Shown here piece by piece: positions 11,045 through 18,360 of a DNA stretch of 41,258 nucleotides (within the stretch, counting starts at the first letter, position 1; every line of letters starts with the position of its first letter). The stretch is from the NCBI RefSeq assembly GCF_000299575.1, contig NZ_AMGO01000013.1, positions 1 to 41,258 of the forward strand, given 5' to 3'. The DNA is from Oceaniovalibus guishaninsula JLT2003 (lineage in GTDB: Bacteria; Pseudomonadota; Alphaproteobacteria; Rhodobacterales; Rhodobacteraceae). The position numbers were made by a program, and so were the translations under genes. The notes beneath the pieces were generated by a model. It ran no database searches. It was not told the DNA's origin and saw only the letters and a program-made list of their open reading frames with translations.

Positions 11045-13774
11045 GTGCTTGAGCGATTTTTCAACAGGCGTAACAAACAGCGTCCCGCAGCGCCCAAGCC
11101 GCCGGTTCCGCAGCACAAGGCCGACGCACCCCTTCCGCGCGCCAAGGCCCGGCGGGTATCCTTCGTCGTGCCCGCCTATAACGTCGCGCCCTATATCGAC
11201 CGCTTCCTCGCCAGCCTGTTCGGCCAGTCCTCGGCGTTAAGGAATTTCGAGGTGATCGTCGTCGACGACGGATCCACCGACCGCACGGGCGAGATCGTTC
11301 GCGAATGGCGCGACCGTTATCCCGATCACCTGCGCTATGTGCATCAGCCCAATGCCGGCGCCGCGGCCGCGCGCAATACCGGGCTGAAACTGGCGCGGGG
11401 CACCTGGGTCGCCTTTCCGGACCCGGACGACTTCCTGGACGTCGACCACGTCCGCAAGATGCTGAAGGAAACCGAGGCCGCGCACGCGAAGCCGCTGCTG
11501 GCGGTCGTGTCGAACATGGTCTTTTACCACGAAACGACCGACACGTTCAGCGACAGCCATCCCTTGCGCTATCGCTTCCAGAAGGGGCTGGTGCGCAAGC
11601 CGACGGACGATCTGGGCGATTTCATGCAGCTTTCGGTGAACCTCTGCTGGTTTCGCCGCGACGTCATCGCCCGGCACGGCGTGCAATTCGACACCCGCAT
11701 CGCGCCCGCCTTCGAAGATGCGCATTTCGTCAACAGGCTGTTTCTGCTGGCGCCGGGCCATACCGTCAGCTTCGTTCCTGCCGCGAAATACTATTACCGC
11801 AAGCGCGAGGCGGGAACATCCCTTCTGGACGGCACCAAAACGCATATCGGCTGGTTCTCCACGCAGATCGAGCTGGGAAGCCTGGACCTTCTGCAATTCG
11901 CCGAACGAATTTTCGGAAGCGTTCCACGTTACATTCAGCGCACCTGCCTTTACGATCTTTTCTGGCGGTTCCGTTATCTGGTCGATCACGACGAACGCGC
12001 CACGTTCCTGACCGACGATCAGCGCGCGCAATTCCTGCGGCTTGTCCGTGCGGTCATGGACCGTATCGACGTTTCGGTGATCGAGACATTCGATCTGGCC
12101 GGCTGCACCGAGGAACACAAGGTTGCGCTTCTGGCGCTGTACAAGGGCCGGCGGCGGGGCAGTCCGGCCGTCTATGTCACTCAATTCGACCGTCAGACCG
12201 GCGCCTTCCAGTTTCAAAGCATGGGCGGTGGGGATGACGATTTCATTCCCCGGATCGTCCTGAACGGACGGGACGTGTCGCCGCAATTGCAAAGCCGGCG
12301 GTCCACCCGGTTTTTCGGCCAACCCTATTCGCGGCAGAACCTGTTCTGGGTCGCGATGGAGGATGGCGACGACATCCGGTTCGAGGTGGACGGCACGCCC
12401 TGCCGCATCCGGCGCGGCGGAACGGCGCTGGGAAACCGGGCGGACTGGCTGACGCTGCGCAACGCGCTGGTGCCTGCGCGGCCTGCGGTGACGGGCCAGT
12501 TCCGGCGCCTGCGCGATCATGTGATGGCGACGCGCGACAGGTTCCGCGATTGCATGGTTCTGATGGACCGCGACGACCGCGCAGACGACAATGCCGAACA
12601 CCTTTACCGACACATGATGAGGACGGGACGCGCGACGAATGCGTGGTTCATCCTCGACCCGAAGTCGAGCGATTGGGATCGTCTGGCGGCCGAAGGCTTC
12701 AGGCTGCTGCCCTACGGTTCCGACGACCACATCGCCGCGCAGATGAACGCGCGGTTCCTGATATCTTCGCATGCGGACGAGTATGTCCTCTGGCCGGTTC
12801 CGAAGGCGCAGTTTGGCGATCTTGCGAGGGCGGAGTTTGTATTTCTTCAGCATGGGGTGGCGATCGGAGATATGTCTGCTTGGTTAAATTCGAAACCGAT
12901 CAGACTGTTTGTGACGACAATGCCGGTTGAGAGCGAATCGCTTGGTTCGTCGTCCAGTCCTTATGTCTTCAGCGAGCGCGAAGTGCTTCTCAGCGGTCTT
13001 CCGCGTCACGACGCTTTGAAAAGTAAGGCTGATGCCTGTAATACGGACATGATACTTTTCGCGCCGACGTGGCGTAAGTATTTGACGGCGTTGAATGAAG
13101 CGGACGGAGAGAGGCGCTCAAAAGTCCCGACATTTGCCGAAAGCAAGTTTTTCGACAGTTGGGGCAATCTTCTGCGTTCGGATGCCTTGAAAAGCCTTGC
13201 GGACAGACATGGCTTGACCGTATGTTTCGCGCCCCATCCCAACATGGCAATGTATATCGATGATATGGCGTTGCCGAGCCATCTCCATATCGTCGATTTC
13301 CGTAAGGGCGTTCCCTATCAGAACCTGTTTGCGCGCGCGCGTGTCGCCGTGTCCGATTATTCGTCGGCTGTTTTCGACGTAGCGTATCTGCAAAAGCCGC
13401 TGATCTATTTTCAGTTTGATGAGGCGGAGATCTTCAGCGGAGGTCATATCTCTCGTCGCGGCTACTTCTCGTTCGAGCGTGACGGGTTCGGGCCGGTGGC
13501 TCGGGATGTGGACGGGGTGTTGGCGCATCTGGAACGCGCTCTTTCGGGGCAGGAGAACCCGGTCTACGCCAGGCGGCGGCAGGCGGCGTTCCCCTTCCGC
13601 GACGGGGGCTGCTGCGAACGGGTCTGCGCCGCGCTGGAACGATTGACCGATCGCCGCCCCGGCCTGTCGCTGCTTCACGCGACGCAAGGCACTGTCCGCG
13701 ATGACGTGCCCGATTCCGCGTCGGCGCAGGCGCCCGTCGTGCCGCTGCGCGAGGTGGCGCGCCTGCGGGGTTAG
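11045..13774 (+). CDS. Bifunctional glycosyltransferase family 2 / CDP-glycerol glycerophosphotransferase-like protein
   Basis: Protein of about 909 residues with two enzyme modules. The N-terminal GT-A domain (about residues 35-270) shows VSFVVPAYNVAPYIDRFLAS, EVIVVDDGSTDRTGE, NAGAAAARNTGLKLARG and the DPDDF DXD-like motif. The C-terminal part (about residues 490-850) resembles TagB/TagF CDP-glycerol polyglycerophosphate transferases, with VFLQHGVAIGD, ILFAPTWRKY, CFAPHPNM, VSDYSSAVFDVAYLQKPLIYFQFD. It probably adds a sugar and a polyol- or sugar-phosphate unit to a capsule or exopolysaccharide. The start GTG 11045 has GGAG at 11035-11038; ATG 11006 (13 residues longer) is an alternative with a weaker site. 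The segment about 12780-13460 is clearly richer in A+T than the rest of the gene, suggesting the phosphotransferase module was acquired or recombined. Confidence 0.85.
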   Translation: MLERFFNRRNKQRPAAPKPPVPQHKADAPLPRAKARRVSFVVPAYNVAPYIDRFLASLFGQSSALRNFEVIVVDDGSTDRTGEIVREWRDRYPDHLRYVHQPNAGAAAARNTGLKLARGTWVAFPDPDDFLDVDHVRKMLKETEAAHAKPLLAVVSNMVFYHETTDTFSDSHPLRYRFQKGLVRKPTDDLGDFMQLSVNLCWFRRDVIARHGVQFDTRIAPAFEDAHFVNRLFLLAPGHTVSFVPAAKYYYRKREAGTSLLDGTKTHIGWFSTQIELGSLDLLQFAERIFGSVPRYIQRTCLYDLFWRFRYLVDHDERATFLTDDQRAQFLRLVRAVMDRIDVSVIETFDLAGCTEEHKVALLALYKGRRRGSPAVYVTQFDRQTGAFQFQSMGGGDDDFIPRIVLNGRDVSPQLQSRRSTRFFGQPYSRQNLFWVAMEDGDDIRFEVDGTPCRIRRGGTALGNRADWLTLRNALVPARPAVTGQFRRLRDHVMATRDRFRDCMVLMDRDDRADDNAEHLYRHMMRTGRATNAWFILDPKSSDWDRLAAEGFRLLPYGSDDHIAAQMNARFLISSHADEYVLWPVPKAQFGDLARAEFVFLQHGVAIGDMSAWLNSKPIRLFVTTMPVESESLGSSSSPYVFSEREVLLSGLPRHDALKSKADACNTDMILFAPTWRKYLTALNEADGERRSKVPTFAESKFFDSWGNLLRSDALKSLADRHGLTVCFAPHPNMAMYIDDMALPSHLHIVDFRKGVPYQNLFARARVAVSDYSSAVFDVAYLQKPLIYFQFDEAEIFSGGHISRRGYFSFERDGFGPVARDVDGVLAHLERALSGQENPVYARRRQAAFPFRDGGCCERVCAALERLTDRRPGLSLLHATQGTVRDDVPDSASAQAPVVPLREVARLRG

Positions 13775-13783
13775 GCGCGGCAC

Positions 13784-13803
13784 CCCGGCCATGAAATGCC
13801 GGG
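13784..13803. terminator. Hairpin after the bifunctional glycosyltransferase
   Basis: CCCGGC (13784-13789), an 8-base loop and GCCGGG (13798-13803) begin 10 bases after the stop codon. There is no clear T run, so termination is only possible. The remaining intergenic stretch to 13924 shows nothing else beyond the ribosome binding site AGGAA at 13912-13916. Confidence 0.3.
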
Positions 13804-13924
13804 CTTGCGTCGATCTGCCGAAAACACCTGTCCTGCGTCTTTTCCAGACGCCATTGATCCCGTATGCGGATCGCTTGATGCGGCGGATGGCGAATCGTCG
13901 ATGAGAACGGCAGGAACGATTTCG

Positions 13925-15403
13925 ATGAGCATGACGGACGACAGCCTCGACCCTCCGCTGTCCTTTCCCGCGCGCGTCGTGCGTCTGGCGCGCAGCCCGC
14001 GGAACTTTGCGAAATACCGCATGCGCCGCTGGCTGGATGTCGATGTCCCCGAGCCGGACCGCGAAATTCACCGCATCGCCGTGCCGTTGCAGGCCAGCGG
14101 CGATCCGCTGGCGATCCTCGACAGCGTCGATCTGGGCTTCGTGCGCCGGTTCGATCCCGACGCGGCGGCGGCCGACGTGATGGGTGCCAGCGTCGAACCG
14201 GCGCTGTTCGCGATGCGGGATGCCTGCCGCGCCAACCGGCAGCGATTGTTCCTGATCGACGGCAAGCGCACCCTGCCTGCCGACGAGACGAGGATCCGCG
14301 AAATGGCGCAGGCACACCAGTTCGCCGTTGCGGTGCGGGGGTCCGGTGGCGCCATCAACAGCATTCGCAACGTCAATGTCTGGCGGGACGAGGGCGCCTA
14401 TCTGCGCTGCTTCGCCCCGCGTCAGGTGCTGCCCGTCATGCCCGGCGACAGCACGGTCGACGTTCCCGTCGCGACCGAATTGTCGCGCGATTTTCCGGTC
14501 GATGCCGTCTATACCTGGGTGAACGCCGCCGATCCCGACTGGCAAGACCTGATCGCGCCCTACCGCGAGGCGACCCGGCCCGATCCCGACCGTTTCGCCC
14601 AGCTGGACGAACTGAAATACTCGCTCCGCTCGCTGGCCTCTTATGCGCCGTGGGTGCGAACCATCTACATCGTGTCCAACTGCGCGCCGCCCGCGTGGCT
14701 GAAGGCCCATCGCAAGATCAGATGGATCCGGCACGAGGAGATCATTCCCGCCGAATACCTGCCCACCTTCAATTCCCATGCGATCGAGACGTTCCTGCAC
14801 CGGATCGACGGGCTGTCCGAACAGTTCATCTATCTCAACGACGATTTCATGCTGGCCGATCACGCGCACAAGGCCCACTTCTTCGACCATCGCGGGCGCG
14901 CGATCTCGCGGCTGGAACCCTACGGCGCGGTGCTGAAGATCCCGCCCCTGCTGGACAGCGGCGAGGCGCAGGAATGGCAGTCGGCGGCGATGAACGGCGC
15001 CCGCATGATCGAGGCGCGGTTCGGCACCTTTCCGATGCGCCTGCACCAGCATTGCCCCTTCGCGCTGTGCCGGTCGGATTATGCCGCGATGGAGGACGAG
15101 TTTTCCGACGCGATACGCACCACCCGCGCGGCCCGCTTCCGCAGCCATGACGACGTGTCGTTCACGTCGTTCCTTTATCACCACTACGTCGCCGAAAACG
15201 GGCGCGGCGTCCGGTCGAGTGCTGCCGTCAAGATCGTGCGCCCGACCAACCACGGCCATTTCAGGCGCGATTACTGGAAAAGCCCCATCGACTTCTTCTG
15301 TGTCAACGACGGATCGGGCAGCGCGCTCGACCCCGCCTATGCGGCGTTCAAGACGAAGTTTCTTCCCGAAGCCTTCCCGCTGATGGCGCCCTGGGAAAGT
15401 TGA
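13925..15403 (+). CDS. Stealth family capsular sugar-phosphotransferase
   Basis: Protein of 492 residues of the Stealth family, which transfers hexose-1-phosphate units to build phosphodiester-linked capsular or surface polysaccharides and is related to the eukaryotic GlcNAc-1-phosphotransferase. The four conserved regions are recognisable: CR1 DAVYTWVNAADPDW (from residue 193), CR2 from DELKYSLRSLASYAPWVR to FIYLNDDFML, CR3 around FRSHDDVSFTSFLYHHY, and CR4 FFCVNDGSG with a closing FLPEAFPLMAPWE. The N-terminal 190 residues are a less conserved domain. The ATG at 13925 is chosen for AGGAA 8 bases upstream; in-frame ATGs at 13901 and 13931 are alternatives. It sits between two glycosyltransferase genes, consistent with one surface-glycan locus. 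Confidence 0.9.
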   Translation: MSMTDDSLDPPLSFPARVVRLARSPRNFAKYRMRRWLDVDVPEPDREIHRIAVPLQASGDPLAILDSVDLGFVRRFDPDAAAADVMGASVEPALFAMRDACRANRQRLFLIDGKRTLPADETRIREMAQAHQFAVAVRGSGGAINSIRNVNVWRDEGAYLRCFAPRQVLPVMPGDSTVDVPVATELSRDFPVDAVYTWVNAADPDWQDLIAPYREATRPDPDRFAQLDELKYSLRSLASYAPWVRTIYIVSNCAPPAWLKAHRKIRWIRHEEIIPAEYLPTFNSHAIETFLHRIDGLSEQFIYLNDDFMLADHAHKAHFFDHRGRAISRLEPYGAVLKIPPLLDSGEAQEWQSAAMNGARMIEARFGTFPMRLHQHCPFALCRSDYAAMEDEFSDAIRTTRAARFRSHDDVSFTSFLYHHYVAENGRGVRSSAAVKIVRPTNHGHFRRDYWKSPIDFFCVNDGSGSALDPAYAAFKTKFLPEAFPLMAPWES

Positions 15404-15466
15404 CCTGTTGCAGGCATCCTGAAAGCCGCTAGAACGCGCCGACACCGCGCAACGGATTCTCGCCCC

Positions 15467-16627
15467 ATGAAACGACTGGCGATCTGCGCCATCTGCCGCA
15501 ACGAAAAGCCGTATCTGCTGGAATGGCTGGCCTTTTACCGTCTGGCGGGTTTTGCCGACATCTATATCTACGACAACGTCAGCGACGACGGCACGTCCGA
15601 GATGTTGGCCGCGCTGGATGCCTTGGGTCATATCCGCCGCATCTTCTTTCCCCGGCGCGAAAAGATCCCGCCGCAGCGCGACGCCTATAACCATTTTCTG
15701 GAAAACCACGCCTACAGGCACGATTACGTCCTGGTGGTCGATCTGGACGAATTCCTATTCGTCCACGACACCGCCGGCATCCAGGGCCTGATCGCCCGTG
15801 CCGAGGCGAAGCATGGCGAGGTCGCCGCCATCGCCTTCCCGTGGCAGATGTTCGGATCCGACGGCGCGGAGCGGATGGAACCCGGTCTGGTGATCGAGCG
15901 GTTCCGCAAGACCGCGCCGCAGCCCGATACTACCGTCAAGACGCTGTTCAACCCGGCTCACACCTACAATTTCCGAACGCATATTTCGAATGCGCTGGAC
16001 GGCGTCTATCTGACCTCGGCGCTTAAACCTTACAAGTTCGACCCGAAGATGCCGATCCGCATGTTGACGCCCGACGCGGGCGAGGCGGTGATTCACCATT
16101 ACTATACGAAATCGCGCGAGGAATGGGGCCGCAAGATTCGCATGGCGCGGGTCAACCGTGCGCAGGATCAGAAGCGCCGCGAAAGCAAGTTCGAGGAAAC
16201 GGCGCATTTCGATCTTGTCAACGATGCCGCCCTGCCGTTCATCGCGCCGGTGAAGGCCGGCATCGCGCAGCTTGGGGCCGATCTGCGCGCGTTCGAGGAT
16301 CGGGTGACGCCGGACGTGATCCGCATCGTCGGGGTCGATCCGACACGCCTGTTCGGAACACTGACCTATCACGGCCCTGCTCCGCGCCTGCCGATGGTGC
16401 GCATTGTGGCCGACGACGCTGCCGAATATCTGGTGGCCGCCCAGCCGACGCAGCGTGCGGGCGTCCACGTCTTCACGCTGCGCCGCAAATGGAAACCGAA
16501 GATGCGCATGGTGACGCTGTCGGTGGTCGGGGCGGCGACGTCGGTGCGGGTGGATCTGGACAGCCAGCCGCCGCTTGTTCCCGAAGCGAACGACCGGCAC
16601 AGTCTTAATTCGGTTCTCGGCGACTGA
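15467..16627 (+). CDS. Glycosyltransferase family 2/92-like protein
   Basis: Protein of 386 residues with the N-terminal signature ICRNEKPYLLEWLAFYRLAGFADIYIYDNVSDDGT, as in the family 92 (DUF23-like) and GT2 'family 4' glycosyltransferases of alphaproteobacterial polysaccharide loci. The nucleotide-sugar/metal site is VVDLDEFLF (about residues 88-96). The conserved HHYYTKSREEWGRKI block (about residues 206-220) is typical of this family. No membrane segment is seen, so it is likely a cytoplasmic or peripheral enzyme. The C-terminal 100 residues, after about 285, match nothing I recognise. It lies 63 bases after the Stealth gene on the same strand. Donor and acceptor sugars cannot be inferred. 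Confidence 0.85.
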   Translation: MKRLAICAICRNEKPYLLEWLAFYRLAGFADIYIYDNVSDDGTSEMLAALDALGHIRRIFFPRREKIPPQRDAYNHFLENHAYRHDYVLVVDLDEFLFVHDTAGIQGLIARAEAKHGEVAAIAFPWQMFGSDGAERMEPGLVIERFRKTAPQPDTTVKTLFNPAHTYNFRTHISNALDGVYLTSALKPYKFDPKMPIRMLTPDAGEAVIHHYYTKSREEWGRKIRMARVNRAQDQKRRESKFEETAHFDLVNDAALPFIAPVKAGIAQLGADLRAFEDRVTPDVIRIVGVDPTRLFGTLTYHGPAPRLPMVRIVADDAAEYLVAAQPTQRAGVHVFTLRRKWKPKMRMVTLSVVGAATSVRVDLDSQPPLVPEANDRHSLNSVLGD

Positions 16628-16642
16628 GGCTCAGGAAGCTCC

Positions 16643-17110
16643 GTGATCGATCCCCACCCGCGATCCCGCCCCGCTATCCGCCTTGCCTGGCGCATCGCGG
16701 GCATCGTCGCGCTGGCGCTGGGGGCGGTCGGCGTCGTTCTGCCGCTTCTGCCGACGACGCCCTTCGCGATTCTGGCGGCGTTCTGCTTTGCGCGGGGCGC
16801 GCCCGCGCTGCACGACCGCCTGCTGCGCAGCCGCACCTTCGGCCCGGCCATCGCCGACTGGCAGCACAGCGGCGCGATCGCCCGCCGCTACAAGGCGGTT
16901 GCCGTGACGATGATGGGGGCGGCGTTCCTGCTGGCGCTGGCCGCTTCCGTGCCGCCGATGGCGCTGGCGGTGCAGGCCGTGTGCCTGGCCGGGGCGGCGT
17001 TGTTCGTCCTGACGCGGCCGGGGCAGGTCAGAACCGGATCAGAAAGCCCCCCAGCCCCATCGTCGCATCCCGCAGATCGCGCGGCCCCTCGGTCCAGTAG
17101 TGACGGATAG
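16643..17110 (+). CDS. YbaN family (DUF454) small membrane protein
   Basis: Protein of 155 residues. The core matches the DUF454/YbaN family: GIVALALGAVGVVLPLLPTTPFAILAAFCFARGAP, then LHDRLLRSRTFGPAIADWQHSGAIARRYKA, then two hydrophobic helices. Three to four membrane segments are expected, and the biochemical function of the family is unknown. The GTG start at 16643 follows AGGAAG closely and gives the family N-terminus. The last 27 or so residues (from about 129) are low-complexity and are encoded in an 83-base tail-to-tail overlap with the porin on the other strand. This tail is probably a by-product of the overlap rather than a conserved domain. Confidence 0.85.
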   Translation: MIDPHPRSRPAIRLAWRIAGIVALALGAVGVVLPLLPTTPFAILAAFCFARGAPALHDRLLRSRTFGPAIADWQHSGAIARRYKAVAVTMMGAAFLLALAASVPPMALAVQAVCLAGAALFVLTRPGQVRTGSESPPAPSSHPADRAAPRSSSDG

Positions 17111-18200
17111 CGGCGAAAACCTCGACCGCGCTGCCGTCGATCTGCTGTGCGGCCTGCAATCCCAGCGCATAGGACCGGTCGATGCCCTCGGCCGTGTCGA
17201 ACCCCACATAAAGGTCCGTCGAAAGCGCCGTTTCTCCCAGTTCGAAAACATCGCCGCGCCAGCCCGCCTTGCCATAGACATAGCCGGCATCCGTCCGGTC
17301 GTCCTCGTCGCGGACGCCGCCGGCGACGGTGGCGTTCCAGCCGCCGACCGTCAGGACCGACACCGATCCGCCGATCACGTTTCGGTCGCGGGGCGTGTCG
17401 AAGGACAGATAGCCGAACGACGCCTGCACCTGCCGGATGGCCGGATTGCCGAACGGCGCCGTTCCCTCGGGCGAAAGATAGCTGAGCGCCACCTGGGTCG
17501 AGGACGGCACATCGTCGGACGGTGCCAGCGTCGTTTCCGTCGATTGCGAGACGGACAAGGTGAAGCCGCTCCCGAAGGTCGGCGTGTCGTAGCGCGCCCT
17601 GACGGCGCGGCCCCCGTCCAGCGACGGCATCGCTGTGCCGATGGTCAGCGGCGACAGATCGCCGGTCGCGGCATCGCGCAGGTAAAACCCGCCGCCATGG
17701 TCGCCGATGGCGGAATAGCCCGCATTGGCGGTGCCCGACAGGTCGCTTTCGAACACGCCGTCCCCTGCCAGCGACCCCTGCCCCAGCGACAGCGTGCCCA
17801 GCCGGTCATGCGTCAGCGTCAGTTCCAGCTTGCGGTGATCGACGCCGCCGGGGGATAGGAACCTCTCGCGCTGGTTCGCGATCCCGCTGCCGTTATAGGC
17901 ATAGTTCGCCTCATAGACGAAGCCCAGCGTCAGCGCCGAGCTGGCGGCATAATCCGCATCCAGGTTCAGCAGGCTGGGGGATCCGCCATTGTCGCCATAG
18001 CGCGCATAGGTCGATACGCCGTCGTCGAAGACCAGCACGACATTCGACAGCCGCCCCGTCAGGGTCAGCGTCAGCGGCCCTTCGGACCATGCAAGATCGG
18101 CCAGACGATCCGCCGTGACATGGCTGTAGGGGCCGGTCGCATCCGCCAACAGCGGCGTTGCGGCCAGCGCCGCGCCAAGGATCAACGATAGCCGCATCAT
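17028..18200 (-). CDS. Outer-membrane porin (Rhodobacter-type)
   Basis: Beta-barrel outer-membrane protein of 390 residues. A Sec signal peptide (MMRLSLILGAALAATPLLA, cut about residue 20) is followed by alternating amphipathic strands rich in Gly, Tyr, Thr and Asp. It includes TLTLTGRLSNVVLVFDDG and SLGQGSLAGDGVFESDLSGT, the latter typical of alphaproteobacterial porins. The chain ends in Phe (GGFLIRF), the usual C-terminal signal for barrel assembly. The gene is divergent from nosR. The shared 160-base region holds the NnrR-like box at 18314-18327, centred 120.5 bases from this start, which is far for direct activation. Whether it is part of the denitrification regulon is unknown. Its 3' end overlaps the DUF454 gene. 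Confidence 0.85.
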   Translation of the reverse strand: MMRLSLILGAALAATPLLADATGPYSHVTADRLADLAWSEGPLTLTLTGRLSNVVLVFDDGVSTYARYGDNGGSPSLLNLDADYAASSALTLGFVYEANYAYNGSGIANQRERFLSPGGVDHRKLELTLTHDRLGTLSLGQGSLAGDGVFESDLSGTANAGYSAIGDHGGGFYLRDAATGDLSPLTIGTAMPSLDGGRAVRARYDTPTFGSGFTLSVSQSTETTLAPSDDVPSSTQVALSYLSPEGTAPFGNPAIRQVQASFGYLSFDTPRDRNVIGGSVSVLTVGGWNATVAGGVRDEDDRTDAGYVYGKAGWRGDVFELGETALSTDLYVGFDTAEGIDRSYALGLQAAQQIDGSAVEVFAAIRHYWTEGPRDLRDATMGLGGFLIRF

Positions 18201-18313
18201 CGCCGTCGCCTTTCGCGTGTTTCGACCCGGATTACGACGCAGGGGCGCTGCGTCAAGGTCGATCTGCCGCGCCGCGCGCCATCGGCCCGTTCAGCCGCCG
18301 TTCTGCACCGTGT

Positions 18314-18327
18314 TTGCGTTCGCGCAA
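18314..18327. promoter_or_regulatory. NnrR/FNR-like box at the porin/nosR junction
   Basis: Perfect palindrome TTGCG-N4-CGCAA, extended by one more matching base on each side (18313 and 18328). This matches the NnrR consensus reported for Rhodobacter nitrite and nitric oxide reductase genes. The centre (18320.5) is 40.5 bases before the nosR ATG at 18361. A TATGAC hexamer at 18349-18354 is placed as a -10 element, which would start transcription at or next to the ATG. Binding is inferred, not shown. Confidence 0.75.
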
Positions 18328-18360
18328 ACTGCGCAAGCGGCGCGGGGGTATGACGCGGCC

